Shown here: one piece after another, positions 52,468 to 61,195 of the stretch
Numbering within the stretch: position 1 is the stretch's first letter
How the letters are laid out: each line of letters starts with the position of its first letter
Source of the DNA: Foliamicus sp963666765
Lineage (GTDB): Bacteria > Pseudomonadota > Gammaproteobacteria > Steroidobacterales > Foliamicaceae
Assembly (NCBI GenBank): GCA_963666765.1
Contig: OY762933.1
Location: 310,001 to 374,000, forward strand
Direction of reading: 5' to 3'
DNA length: 64,000 nucleotides
Position numbers and translations under genes: made by a program
Notes under the pieces: model-generated
The model's input: the letters and a program-made list of their open reading frames with translations, nothing else
What the model was told of the DNA's origin: nothing
Databases searched by the model: none

Positions 52468-53853
52468 GTGCGAAAGTTCAGAACCGAACGCGACAGCATG
52501 GGAGCGCTCAAGGTTCCCTCCGATGCGCTTTGGGGCGCCAGTACCCAGCGCGCATTGGAAAACTTCCAGATCAGCGGCAAGAGGATGCCGCGCGCGTTCA
52601 TACGCGCGCTGGGCCTGATAAAGGGGGCCTGCGCCTCGGCGAATCGCACCCTGGGCCTGCTGGACTCGCCCAGGGCAAACGCCATCATGAAGGCGGCCGA
52701 TCACGTTGCCCACAGCATCCACGACGAGCACTTCCCCGTGGACGTCTTTCAGACCGGATCGGGCACCAGCAGTAACATGAATGCAAACGAAGTGATCGCC
52801 AATGCTGCCAGCTCACCCAGGGTCAAGGTGCATCCCAACGACCACGTGAACATGGGGCAGAGCAGCAATGACGTCATCCCGTCGGCGTTGCATCTTTCCG
52901 CGGCCCTGGAGGTAAGCGAGCGGTTGCTGCCGGCCCTGGACCACCTCGCGGCAACGATCGAGAAGCGCGCCTCCGAATACGGGGACGTGGTCAAGACCGG
53001 CCGCACGCACCTGATGGACGCGATGCCCCTGTCGCTGGGCCAGGAATTCGGAGCCTGGGCGGCCCAGCTGCGTGACTGTTCGGTTCGATTGCAGCAGGTG
53101 CTGGATTCCAGGCTCAACAAGCTGGCGTTGGGTGGAACGGCGGTCGGCACGGGAATCAACGCCCACCCGGTGATGTCGGGACTGGCCTGCCGCTGGATCA
53201 GCGAAAAGACAGGCTTAAACGTGACTCCGGCCGGCAACCGGTTCGAAGCGATGGCGGGTCAGGAGACGGTGGTGGAATTGTCCGGCCAGCTCAAGGTGGC
53301 GGCGGTCGCGCTAATGAAGATCGCCAACGACCTGCGGTGGATGAACTCCGGGCCGCTGGGAGGGCTGGGTGAAGTCACTCTGCCGGCGCTGCAGCCCGGT
53401 TCAAGTATCATGCCGGGCAAGGTCAATCCGGTGGCCTGCGAGACTGCCATGCAGGTGGCGGCCCAGGTGATCGGCAACGACACGGCGATAACGGTCGGCG
53501 CACAGTCGGGCAACTTCCAGCTGAACGTCATGCTGCCGATGATTGCGCGCAATGCGCTGGAGAGCATCGGCATCCTTTCGGCTGCGTGCCGGATGCTGGC
53601 CGACAAGGCGATCGCGGGTCTTTCGGTCAACAAGGAACGCCTGGCGGCGCTGCTGGAGCGCAACCCGGTGCTGGTGACGGCATTGAACCCGGTAATCGGC
53701 TACGACAAGGCCACGGCCATCGCCAAGCGCGCCTATGCGGAGGGGCGGCCGATACTGGACGTGGCGGCCGAGGAAACCGATTTGTCCGAAGAGCAGTTGA
53801 AGGGCATCCTGAACCCGGTCACCCTGACCAGCGGCGGCATTCACTCCGAATAG
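52468..53853 (+). CDS. fumC: Fumarase, class II
   Basis: This 461-residue enzyme hydrates fumarate to malate in the TCA cycle. It begins FRTERDSMGALKVPSDALWG and has QTGSGTSSNMNANEVIA, VHPNDHVNMGQSSNDVIPSA, KTGRTHLMDAMPLSLGQE and the superfamily signature GSSIMPGKVNPV. It uses no iron-sulfur cluster. The gene starts with a GTG at 52468. The last 13 bases overlap the convergent idi gene. It neighbours purB, another superfamily member, on the opposite strand. Confidence 0.95.
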   Translation: MRKFRTERDSMGALKVPSDALWGASTQRALENFQISGKRMPRAFIRALGLIKGACASANRTLGLLDSPRANAIMKAADHVAHSIHDEHFPVDVFQTGSGTSSNMNANEVIANAASSPRVKVHPNDHVNMGQSSNDVIPSALHLSAALEVSERLLPALDHLAATIEKRASEYGDVVKTGRTHLMDAMPLSLGQEFGAWAAQLRDCSVRLQQVLDSRLNKLALGGTAVGTGINAHPVMSGLACRWISEKTGLNVTPAGNRFEAMAGQETVVELSGQLKVAAVALMKIANDLRWMNSGPLGGLGEVTLPALQPGSSIMPGKVNPVACETAMQVAAQVIGNDTAITVGAQSGNFQLNVMLPMIARNALESIGILSAACRMLADKAIAGLSVNKERLAALLERNPVLVTALNPVIGYDKATAIAKRAYAEGRPILDVAAEETDLSEEQLKGILNPVTLTSGGIHSE

Positions 53854-54362
53854 CGGTGCATTTCGGCCCATTCGAGCTTCAGCCAGGGGGTGAAGCGTTC
53901 GGGGTGGCGTTCGATCTCCTGCGTCAGTTCGTCCGGCGCGATCCAGCGCCAGGCGGCGATTTCGGCCGGGTCGGGAGCAAGCTCGCCGTCGAAATTGCTT
54001 TCGAACACGTGGCATAGCTCGTTTTCCGAGTAGCCGGCGGAATAGCGGGCCTTGTACAAGAACTTGTACAGGAACCGGGTTTCGCAAGCGATGCCCAGTT
54101 CCTCGTGCGTGCGGCGCTCGGCGGCGGCGGGAACTTCCTCACCGGGCAGCGGATGGCCGCAACAGGAATTCGACCAGTACATCGGCCACAGCGGTTTGGC
54201 GGCGCTGCGCTGCTGGAGCAGCAGCCGACCGTCCGGGCCGTAGACGAACACCGAAAAGGCCCGGTGCAGGAGGCCGTCTCCGACGTGGCATTCCAGTTTT
54301 TCCGCCACGCCGACCTCACGGTCCTCGGCATCGACGAGTATCAGGTTGACGGGCGCAGTCAC
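53841..54362 (-). CDS. idi: Isopentenyl-diphosphate isomerase, type 1 (Nudix)
   Basis: This 173-residue enzyme interconverts IPP and DMAPP. Landmarks are VNLILVDAEDREVGVAEKLE, LLHRAFSVFVYGPDGRLLLQ, WSNSCCGHPLPGE with the catalytic Cys, the Nudix-like AAERRTHEELGI and the ESNFDGELAPDPAEIAAWRW segment. I start it at GTG 54362, which overlaps the TGA of the upstream fusion gene by four bases (GTGA); the open frame upstream is a shadow. Coupling to HMGR-MVK places it in isoprenoid synthesis through the mevalonate route. Confidence 0.93.
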   Translation of the reverse strand: MTAPVNLILVDAEDREVGVAEKLECHVGDGLLHRAFSVFVYGPDGRLLLQQRSAAKPLWPMYWSNSCCGHPLPGEEVPAAAERRTHEELGIACETRFLYKFLYKARYSAGYSENELCHVFESNFDGELAPDPAEIAAWRWIAPDELTQEIERHPERFTPWLKLEWAEMHRYSE

Positions 54363-56626
54363 TGCACCAGCTCCACCTGTCCTTCGCCGGCGGGGAGCTT
54401 CAACGCGATGGTTCTTGCGCCGGTTTTTTCGATCGACTCCTGCACCGTCCTGCAGCTTTCCGCGCACAGCGCCAGCATGGCGCCGCCGCCGCCCGCGCCG
54501 GTCAGCTTGGCGCCCAGCGCGCCGCCCATGCGCGCGGCGTCGATCAGCTGCTCCAGCTCCGGAGTGGCGAGCTGCAGGCCGTTGAGAAGGCCGTGGTTGA
54601 TGTTCATCAGGTCGCCGAGTTCTTCCAGTTGCCCGCCTTCGAGGCATTTTCGCGCAGCTACCACGAGTTCGCCGATCTCGTCGAATATCCGGTCGTAGAT
54701 TCCCGGGTTGCGGTCGCGCGCCGCCCGGACGTTTTCGACGGTGACTGCAGTGAGGCTTTCCTCGCTGCTGATGCCGATGACGAAGTACGTGTCCGTTCCG
54801 GCCACGACCGGTTGTATGTCCGGCGGCGTGTCCTTGCGGTAGAGCAGCGTCGTCTCATAAGCGGACACGGCGTTGTCCACTCCGCTCGCTTGGCCGTGCG
54901 CGAACTGTTCGCAGGCCCAGGCGATCTCGTTGATCCGCTCGACGCTCAGGTCCAGTTCGAAGCGCTGGCTCAGGGCCCGGATGATGGCGACGGCCATGGC
55001 CGCGGACGACCCGAGGCCGACGCCGCGGGGCAGGTCGGAGAAGACGGAAATGCGCATCGACTTGCCGGCAAGCCCCAGTTCCTCGAGTATCTGCAAGGCC
55101 GAACGTTCCCACGGGCGGCGCCTGCGCGTGTGGGACAGGCGGTACTCGAGCCCCCAGCCCGGAACCGCCAGCTGGATGCCGTCCTCGCTGTCGCTGATCT
55201 GGGCCCGCACGTGGAGCGGAACCGGGCAGGCCAGCGCCGGCTGGCCGAATACGGCCGCATGCTCGCCCAGCAGGATCAGTTTGCCGCCGGCCACGCCCAG
55301 CCGGGCCATCGCCGCGTCGTCCAGGGCCGGCAGGTTGCGTTTTCTTTCCAGTTCGCCCAGCACTTCGCGCGCGCGCCAGACTTTGACGTCCCCTTCGCCG
55401 ATCAGGCGCTCGAGGACTTGGTCGAACAGTTCCGGCGGCGTGCCGGCAGCCTTCACGACGGTGCGCGCATGCAGGGTCATGTGCCCGGCCTGTATGCCTT
55501 CGGTGACCAGCGCCCGCAACGCGGAGAAGTTTTGCGCCAGCCCGACCGCGGCCATGACCTGCGCGAGCTCCTGGGCCGACTCCACCCGCATCATTCGCAG
55601 GAACAACTGAGTGGATGGGTTGGCCTCAAGCGAGCCGCCGACTATGCCCACCTTGATCGGCATCTCCAGCCGCCCGCACAGCGCCCCGTCCTCGCCGCGC
55701 CACCACTTCGAAAGCGCCGTGTAGTTGCCGTGGCGCGCCGCCCAGGCGTGCGCGCCGGCCTCAAGCGCCCGCCAGTCGTTACCCGTGGCCAGGGCCACCG
55801 CGTCAATGCCGTTCATGATGCCCTTGTTGTGCGTAGCCGCGCGGTAGGGATCGACCGCGGCCAGTTCGGCCGCCATGGCGATGCCGTCGCGCACATCTTC
55901 GCCGCTTTGCCCCTTGCCGCCGAGCAGTTCGACCGGTATCGCCACTTCGGCCCGGGCCAGGGCGCGATCGCTCAGGTTCGAGAGAATGCGCATGAACACC
56001 CGGCCTCCGCTCATGCTTTCCACCAGGGCCGACACGCCCTCGCACATGCTGTTGACGAGATTGGCGCCCATGGCGTCGCGGGTATCAACCAGCAGGTGCA
56101 GCACCAGCATTTCGCCCTCGCCGCCGGGCATGGCGCGCCGGTGCACCTCCACGTCCACCACGCCGCCGCCTCTGGCCACCATGCGCGGGTGAATGCTGTT
56201 GGCCAGGCGGATGATCTCTTCCCGCCTCGACAGCAGGTCGGCGGCCGCGTGGGCCGGATCGGGCACGTTCAGCACCTGGATCTGCCCGATCAGTACCGGG
56301 TCGTCCGCTTCCGCGGTGATGCCGCCCGCTTCGCGCAGCAGCTTGGCGGCGGAGCTCAGGGCGGCAACCACCGAGGGTTCCTCCACCGCCATCGGGGCTA
56401 CGTAATCGCGGCCGTTGATCAGGAAATTCAGGCCAAGTCCCACCGGCAGCCCGAGAACGCCGATGACGTTTTCGATCATCCGATCCGCGCGGGCTGCATC
56501 CAGACTGGCGCGGCCCCGGGCCAGGTCCTTGAAGTCCGCCTCGTTCACCAGGCCATGCTCGAGCGCGGTCTGCACCCGCTCGCGCGGTGTCAGGCGGTAA
56601 AAGCCAGGTATGCGGGACCCCTTCAA
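54359..56626 (-). CDS. Fused class II HMG-CoA reductase and mevalonate kinase
   Basis: This protein of about 755 residues joins two consecutive mevalonate-pathway enzymes. The first about 410 residues are a class II HMG-CoA reductase: SRIPGFYRLTPRERV at the start, ENVIGVLGLPVGLGLNFLIN, NSMCEGVSALVE, ATHNKGIMNGIDAVALATG and the catalytic-His block GHMTLHAR. The remainder is a GHMP mevalonate kinase: GGKLILLGEHAAVFGQPALA, the ATP loop LPRGVGLGSSAAMAVAIIRA and KLTGAGGGGAMLAL. No stop or frameshift lies between. I chose TTG 56626 because class II HMGRs begin just before S-R-(I/L)-P-G-F; TATAAT lies 10 bases upstream, suggesting a leaderless or nearly leaderless message. The 3' end overlaps idi. 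Confidence 0.9.
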   Translation of the reverse strand: MKGSRIPGFYRLTPRERVQTALEHGLVNEADFKDLARGRASLDAARADRMIENVIGVLGLPVGLGLNFLINGRDYVAPMAVEEPSVVAALSSAAKLLREAGGITAEADDPVLIGQIQVLNVPDPAHAAADLLSRREEIIRLANSIHPRMVARGGGVVDVEVHRRAMPGGEGEMLVLHLLVDTRDAMGANLVNSMCEGVSALVESMSGGRVFMRILSNLSDRALARAEVAIPVELLGGKGQSGEDVRDGIAMAAELAAVDPYRAATHNKGIMNGIDAVALATGNDWRALEAGAHAWAARHGNYTALSKWWRGEDGALCGRLEMPIKVGIVGGSLEANPSTQLFLRMMRVESAQELAQVMAAVGLAQNFSALRALVTEGIQAGHMTLHARTVVKAAGTPPELFDQVLERLIGEGDVKVWRAREVLGELERKRNLPALDDAAMARLGVAGGKLILLGEHAAVFGQPALACPVPLHVRAQISDSEDGIQLAVPGWGLEYRLSHTRRRRPWERSALQILEELGLAGKSMRISVFSDLPRGVGLGSSAAMAVAIIRALSQRFELDLSVERINEIAWACEQFAHGQASGVDNAVSAYETTLLYRKDTPPDIQPVVAGTDTYFVIGISSEESLTAVTVENVRAARDRNPGIYDRIFDEIGELVVAARKCLEGGQLEELGDLMNINHGLLNGLQLATPELEQLIDAARMGGALGAKLTGAGGGGAMLALCAESCRTVQESIEKTGARTIALKLPAGEGQVELVQ

Positions 56627-56709
56627 AGTGCCGGCAATTATACGGAAGCGGCCTGTTGCGCTTTGCGGAAGATTCACGCAGAATTCGTAGCGGTATTGGG
56701 AGGAATCAT

Positions 56710-59226
56710 ATGAAATCGCTCCAATTCGCGCATGTGCGCGCATCCATTCTGGCAATTTTCGCCGCGAGTCTCACGATCCCGGTCTACGCCCAGGAACTCG
56801 AGGAAATCGTGGTGGTGGCGCGAAAGCGCGAGGAATCGCTGCAGGAGGTGCCGATCAGCATTTCCACCTTCAACGCGGAAGACCTGATGGTGCAGGGCAT
56901 CGACAGCCTTGAGGATATCGCCCGCCAATCCGCGGGGATCATCTTCGACAAGGGCTTCTCGCCGCAGGACACGCGCGTCGTCATGCGCGGTTTGTCGCCC
57001 ACGCGGGGACGCCCCAACGTGGCCGTGCTGCTCGATGACGTGGACGTGTCGAGCGAGGCGATACGGACCTCCGGAAGTTCGCTCACGGTAAATCCACGCC
57101 TGATCGATATTGAACGCATCGAAATCGTGCGCGGACCGCAGTCCGCGCTCTATGGACGCAGCGCTTTCGGCGGCGCGATCCACTATGTGACCCGCCGGCC
57201 CGGCGCGGAGCGCCGCGGGCAGTTGTCGGTTGACGTTTCCGCCGAAGGCAAGAAGGAGATCATGGGTTCGGCCAGCGGCCCCTTGAGCGACAACTTCTTC
57301 GTCGGGTTCAACTTTGCCGCCTGGAACGAGGACGGCTATTACCAGAACACCGTGACCGGCGCCGACATCGGAGGCCAGCAGGGTGTGGGCTTTACCCTGA
57401 CCGGGGCGCTTGACGTTGGGGAGCGCGCACGGTTCACGGCGCGTCTGGAGTATACCGACGACGAGTTTGAGCCCTCAGCGGCCACATCGTCCGCCATACG
57501 CATTCCGCTCCATACGCCGGCGCACACGCTGGGGGTTCTTTTTCATCCCGACGCGACCTCGGTCGATCAGCCGTTCGGACCCATTCCCGGTATTGACGAC
57601 GTGCCGATAAGGCATAGCCCCGATCCCCGAACCGGCGAGGAGTACCCGGGAACTACGCGCGAGGTATTGCGGGGAAATCTGCGCGCCGAGTTCGATTTTG
57701 CCGGCGCGATGCTGACCTCCATTACCCACGTTGGTTCCGTTGATGCCCAGCAGTTCCACGACTCTCAGCGCGACGGCGATATCTCCGCCCCGGTTCCGCC
57801 CTTCGGCATCAGTGTGTCCGGTGAAGTCAATTTCGTTACCGAAACGGACCTGTTCAGCCAGGAATTTCGACTGACTTCAACGGGTGAAGGTCCTGTTTCC
57901 TGGGTGCTGGGAGGGTTGTACTGGAGCGAGGAATACCAGCACGACGAGTACTCCACCACCTGCATCAACTACGGCTTCATGCCGCCCTTCTTTTCGATGG
58001 GGGTCCCCAATTTCCGCCTGCGGATTGACTGCGGCTACTGGGTGGCTCGCATCGGCAGCGAAGTACCCAGGCACGCCCTTCCCTGGAACCGCGAGGTTGC
58101 CCACACTTCCGCGTACGGCCTGGTGGACTGGCAATTTGCGGAAGCCTGGGACATCGGCCTTGAGGCCCGCTATGTGAGCGAGGATCTGGACATGTCGGGC
58201 CCCTCCGGCGGCACCCTGATCGGCAACGCGTTTGGTCCCTTTACTGAGTTCCCGGCGGAGCCCCATGCGATTTCCGCCGAGGAAGACGACAGCTACCTGG
58301 CGCCCAAGGTGGTTTTGCGTTACCGGCCTTCGGACGAACAGACCTATTACGGCTCCGTCTCGCAGGCCATCAAGCCGGCCGGAATCAGCACGCTGGTGGG
58401 ACCGGAGGGATTCAATCCGGACGTGCTGCGTTTCGAGGCCGAGAAGATGAGGGTCTACGAGTTCGGCTGGAAGACGAGCTGGATGGACAATAGCCTGCGT
58501 TTCAACGGGGCGGTTTTCTATCAGGACTTCACCGACAAGCAGCTCACCTCGCAATGGCTGCCGCCGAGCGGCATCCTGAGTACCCGCCCCGAGAACGCTT
58601 CGGCGGCCCTGATCAAGGGAATCGAGGTGGACGTGTCGGCGGTGCTTACGGACAATCTCATGATGCAATGGGGCTATACGCTGCTTTCGACCGAATACGA
58701 CGCATACGACAAGTTGAGCAGTTCACTCAACGACGTGGTGCGCGGCGGCGCCTGCGAGCTCGTAACGCTGGGAGGCACCACAACCTGCCTGGTTGACCTG
58801 ACCGGCAACGAGGTCGAGGACGTTCCCCGGCACCAGTTGTTCGCCGGCCTGTCGTGGCGCTCGGGGCTGGCCAACGGCGCGGAGCTGATGATTGATTTCG
58901 ATGTCCAGTACCAGGGTTCCCGCTGGATGGACGAATGGAACATCGTGGAATTCGAGAGCTACATGCTGGCGGACTTTCGGATAGGTCTTTCGCGGGATTC
59001 CTGGAGCGTCATGGCGTATGTCGAAAACCTGTTCGACGACGACACCCTGCGTAGCGGGACTTCAGCGCCCGACTTCGCTGCAATCGGCATCGTTTCCGGA
59101 TTTGTTCCGCCCCCTCGGGTACCGCCTCCGGGACGTTTCTTCTTCACGCTGCTGTTCCCGAATGCACTGACGCTGTACTATCCCGACCCGCGTGAATTCG
59201 GGGTGCGCGCCAGCTATACGTTCTAG
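56710..59226 (+). CDS. TonB-dependent outer-membrane receptor
   Basis: This 838-residue protein starts at ATG 56710 after GGGAGGA and has a signal peptide (SILAIFAASLTIPVYA). The TonB box region is ELEEIVVVARKREESLQEVP. The plug domain follows (VMRGLSPTRGRPNVAVLLDD, IEIVRGPQSALYGRSAFGGA), then a 22-strand barrel ending ASYTF. It belongs to the large IroN/FecA-like family of Sphingomonad and marine gammaproteobacterial receptors. Ligand unknown; the gene stands alone between the mevalonate genes and the tRNA. A strong hairpin follows the stop. Confidence 0.95.
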   Translation: MKSLQFAHVRASILAIFAASLTIPVYAQELEEIVVVARKREESLQEVPISISTFNAEDLMVQGIDSLEDIARQSAGIIFDKGFSPQDTRVVMRGLSPTRGRPNVAVLLDDVDVSSEAIRTSGSSLTVNPRLIDIERIEIVRGPQSALYGRSAFGGAIHYVTRRPGAERRGQLSVDVSAEGKKEIMGSASGPLSDNFFVGFNFAAWNEDGYYQNTVTGADIGGQQGVGFTLTGALDVGERARFTARLEYTDDEFEPSAATSSAIRIPLHTPAHTLGVLFHPDATSVDQPFGPIPGIDDVPIRHSPDPRTGEEYPGTTREVLRGNLRAEFDFAGAMLTSITHVGSVDAQQFHDSQRDGDISAPVPPFGISVSGEVNFVTETDLFSQEFRLTSTGEGPVSWVLGGLYWSEEYQHDEYSTTCINYGFMPPFFSMGVPNFRLRIDCGYWVARIGSEVPRHALPWNREVAHTSAYGLVDWQFAEAWDIGLEARYVSEDLDMSGPSGGTLIGNAFGPFTEFPAEPHAISAEEDDSYLAPKVVLRYRPSDEQTYYGSVSQAIKPAGISTLVGPEGFNPDVLRFEAEKMRVYEFGWKTSWMDNSLRFNGAVFYQDFTDKQLTSQWLPPSGILSTRPENASAALIKGIEVDVSAVLTDNLMMQWGYTLLSTEYDAYDKLSSSLNDVVRGGACELVTLGGTTTCLVDLTGNEVEDVPRHQLFAGLSWRSGLANGAELMIDFDVQYQGSRWMDEWNIVEFESYMLADFRIGLSRDSWSVMAYVENLFDDDTLRSGTSAPDFAAIGIVSGFVPPPRVPPPGRFFFTLLFPNALTLYYPDPREFGVRASYTF

Positions 59227-59243
59227 GCAGTCGCAAACTACTC

Positions 59244-59279
59244 CAGCGCCGGCGTGTGCCTTTACGCACGCTGGCGCTG
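59244..59279 (+). terminator. Long hairpin after the TonB receptor gene
   Basis: A 15-pair stem (59244-59258 with 59265-59279, two G-T pairs) with a 6-base loop follows the receptor stop by 17 bases. It is GC-rich and lacks a T tract. It probably ends or stabilises the receptor mRNA and lies just upstream of the tRNA gene. Confidence 0.55.
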
Positions 59280-59301
59280 TCGCTTATGCTGGCGGCGCAA
59301 C

Positions 59302-59375
59302 GCCCTGGTAGCTCAGCTGGATAGAGCGTCCGCCTCCTAAGCGGAAGGTCCCAGGTTCGAATCCTGGTCGGGGCG
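59302..59375 (+). tRNA. tRNA-Arg (anticodon CCT)
   Basis: The 74-base cloverleaf has acceptor arms GCCCTGG and TCGGGGC (two wobble pairs), D arm GCTC/GAGC, anticodon stem TCCGC/GCGGA with loop CTCCTAA (anticodon at 59336-59338), and T arm CCAGG/CCTGG around TTCGAAT. The discriminator is G and CCA is not encoded. The 3' end is repeated at 61134-61150, and the abiEii frame runs antisense into this gene as far as the anticodon loop. It decodes AGG. Confidence 0.93.
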
Positions 59376-60203
59376 CGGTACACACCTCTCCCTTTCCCCC
59401 TTCCAGGGCTCGCCGGGAAGAAGCTGGATCAGCCTCCGCGTAACCGTCCGTGCCGCCTCCGAAGGGTTCCACTGGAAGCTCGGACGAGCAAGGGCGCTCA
59501 TGTCGGCGCTGAACTGCGGATTACGCAGCTTGCCGGCAAGGTTCCGCTCGAACAGCGCGCGGGTGACCGCAACACCATCGCGAGCCATGTAATCTTTGAA
59601 CGCCGCCACGATCTTTCCGGCGTTGCTTCGCTCGTCATCGAGCCCGGTGGCCAGATCAAACAGATCCCGGCCTTTGCAGCGCTGATAGAGCGCCCTTAGC
59701 TTCGTAGCCAGCAATTCGTCGAGTTCGAAAGTCGTGATCTCGGCCGTCCCGGTATACCACCGCGAATCGACGCAGAACGCCCGTTTCGTGAAGCCCAACA
59801 CTGCAAAATGTTCGCGGGTGTTGATCTCGACCTTCAGACGCAGGCGCATTGCCGGCACATCTTCGGACCAGAAACGATAGCCGAACGTCACGCGGCCTCG
59901 CGATTGCTTCCACTGTGCTTGGCCTAGCCAGGGATCGAGCGCGCTTCGCAAGCGGTCCATCAATGGGCCGGCGGGCCCCGGTTCCACCTGCACCAGATCG
60001 ATATCCTCCGAGTAGCGGGCGGGCGGCGTCAGGTAGAGCTTGTAGAGTGCGGTTCCGCCCCGGAAGGCCAACGCCCCGGCGAGCAACGGGTCGGAGAATA
60101 TCTCTACCAGCGCACGACTGATGACCAGATCCTGCTCGATCTGGAAGTCCTCGTTCCACGGCGCCCGCTCCCGCCATTCGTTGATGTAATCCCGCGGGAT
60201 CAC
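59337..60203 (-). CDS. abiEii: AbiEii-type nucleotidyltransferase toxin
   Basis: This 288-residue protein has the nucleotidyltransferase core of AbiEii/MenT toxins: ALAFRGGTALYKLYL, RYSEDIDLVQVE, then LRLKVEINTRE and ELDELLATKLRALYQRCKGR with DLFDL. AbiE systems block phage spread; the toxin transfers nucleotides to targets such as tRNA. The start overlaps the abiEi stop by four bases. The last 12 residues (RPDQDSNLGPSA) and the TAG stop are encoded by the antisense strand of the tRNA-Arg gene, so the natural C-terminus was probably replaced at integration. Catalytic residues are intact. Confidence 0.9.
   Translation of the reverse strand: MIPRDYINEWRERAPWNEDFQIEQDLVISRALVEIFSDPLLAGALAFRGGTALYKLYLTPPARYSEDIDLVQVEPGPAGPLMDRLRSALDPWLGQAQWKQSRGRVTFGYRFWSEDVPAMRLRLKVEINTREHFAVLGFTKRAFCVDSRWYTGTAEITTFELDELLATKLRALYQRCKGRDLFDLATGLDDERSNAGKIVAAFKDYMARDGVAVTRALFERNLAGKLRNPQFSADMSALARPSFQWNPSEAARTVTRRLIQLLPGEPWKGERERCVPRPDQDSNLGPSA
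59360..59376 (+). repeat. attL-like end within tRNA-Arg
   Basis: The 17 bases aatcctggtcggggcgc, covering the T arm and acceptor 3' end of the tRNA plus one base, are repeated exactly at 61134-61150. This is the pattern of tRNA-targeted site-specific integration. Confidence 0.75.
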
Positions 60204-61000
60204 GCTTCGATCTCAATGCGTGCGTTCGCGAACAGCCGCCAGTCCTTCGATCTGGGCGCGCCTGCGGCATCGTTGCCGGGCAGGAGTTTCGTGAAGTTTC
60301 GTGCGCGCCGCCCGACATGTTCCTTGAGAAGCACGGCCTTATCTCCGGCCCCCACATGCTCGATGAGGTAACCCAGGCGTTGCGCCCAGAGGATCGAAGC
60401 GGACTGCGATGCCTCGACGAGACGCCCCGGATCAATATCGTCTCTCAGCTCCGAGAGCACGCCCGCGACCCGGTCCACGCCGCCGGCGCGATGCATGTAG
60501 CCGACGAGATCGACCACTGTCGCTTCCACGCTTGAGACCGTGATCGTTCCACGCGGATTGTTGAAGCGCTCCACCGGAACCGCAACGAGATTCTTGCGGG
60601 AAATGAAGACCACCTTGACCGAACCGCACGTGATCGCCGGCCGATTCCGCTCCAGGACGACCTGGAACTCCTGCGGGCGATGGTGAGCCGCGCCGTGATA
60701 CTGCGCGGCGGAAATAAGCCCGACATAGTAGCGGATATCGCGGCGCTCCATCAGCGCGGGGATGAACTGGTCGGCAGGCAGGCAGCCGAGCCGCCGGTAC
60801 TCTGGCGGCACGATGACGTAAAACCCGCGCGCGGGACTTGCGATCTCCCCCTTGGCCGCCAGGCGGCTCAGCGTCTGGCGCGCCGCCGCCTCGGAGACGC
60901 CAAGCGCCGAGCGAAGCTCGGACGAGGTAAAGTGGTAGCGACCGCGAGCGGCCATATCCACGATGATGTCATGCGCGCGCGGCGCGGCAGATGTATACAT
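60200..61000 (-). CDS. abiEi: AbiEi-type antitoxin and transcriptional regulator
   Basis: This 266-residue protein has an N-terminal winged helix (YHFTSSELRSALGVSEAAAR, then QTLSRLAAKGEI with the wing RGFYVIVPPEYR). The AbiEi C-terminal domain follows (YYVGLISAAQYHGAAHHRPQ, VSSVEATVVDLVGYMHRAGG). AbiEi represses the operon and counteracts AbiEii without direct binding (type IV toxin-antitoxin). The upstream 61001-61080 is AT-rich and probably holds the promoter. The operon pair fills the whole islet between the tRNA and the repeated tRNA end. Confidence 0.9.
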   Translation of the reverse strand: MYTSAAPRAHDIIVDMAARGRYHFTSSELRSALGVSEAAARQTLSRLAAKGEIASPARGFYVIVPPEYRRLGCLPADQFIPALMERRDIRYYVGLISAAQYHGAAHHRPQEFQVVLERNRPAITCGSVKVVFISRKNLVAVPVERFNNPRGTITVSSVEATVVDLVGYMHRAGGVDRVAGVLSELRDDIDPGRLVEASQSASILWAQRLGYLIEHVGAGDKAVLLKEHVGRRARNFTKLLPGNDAAGAPRSKDWRLFANARIEIEA

Positions 61001-61133
61001 AACTAAAATAAAGTAGTGGTATTAGTCACATTAGTCTATTGTAATAGTAAATGATATGCCCAACGGTTCGCGCTTTAGCCTTGCAGTTCCAGGTCCCGGC
61101 CGCTGATACTCGAACACTTGTTCTAGACTTTCT

Positions 61134-61150
61134 AATCCTGGTCGGGGCGC
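61134..61150 (+). repeat. attR-like copy of the tRNA-Arg 3' end
   Basis: An exact 17-base direct repeat of the tRNA-Arg 3' end, with no cloverleaf around it. Between the repeats lie only abiEi and abiEii (about 1.77 kb); no integrase or excisionase gene is present. Confidence 0.75.
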
Positions 61151-61195
61151 ATTACAGTACGCTGGGTTATCCGTCAGGTCTTGGGAGCGCGTGCC

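Noticed and set aside
54593..56713. A 706-residue open frame on the plus strand
   Set aside because: It is antisense to the HMGR-MVK fusion, has no recognisable domains and shows the His/Arg/Gln-rich look of a shadow frame in high-GC DNA.
59340..59375. RPDQDSNLGPSA as a conserved protein motif
   Set aside because: It is the antisense translation of a tRNA 3' end, a known artefact pattern, and is treated here as a consequence of integration.
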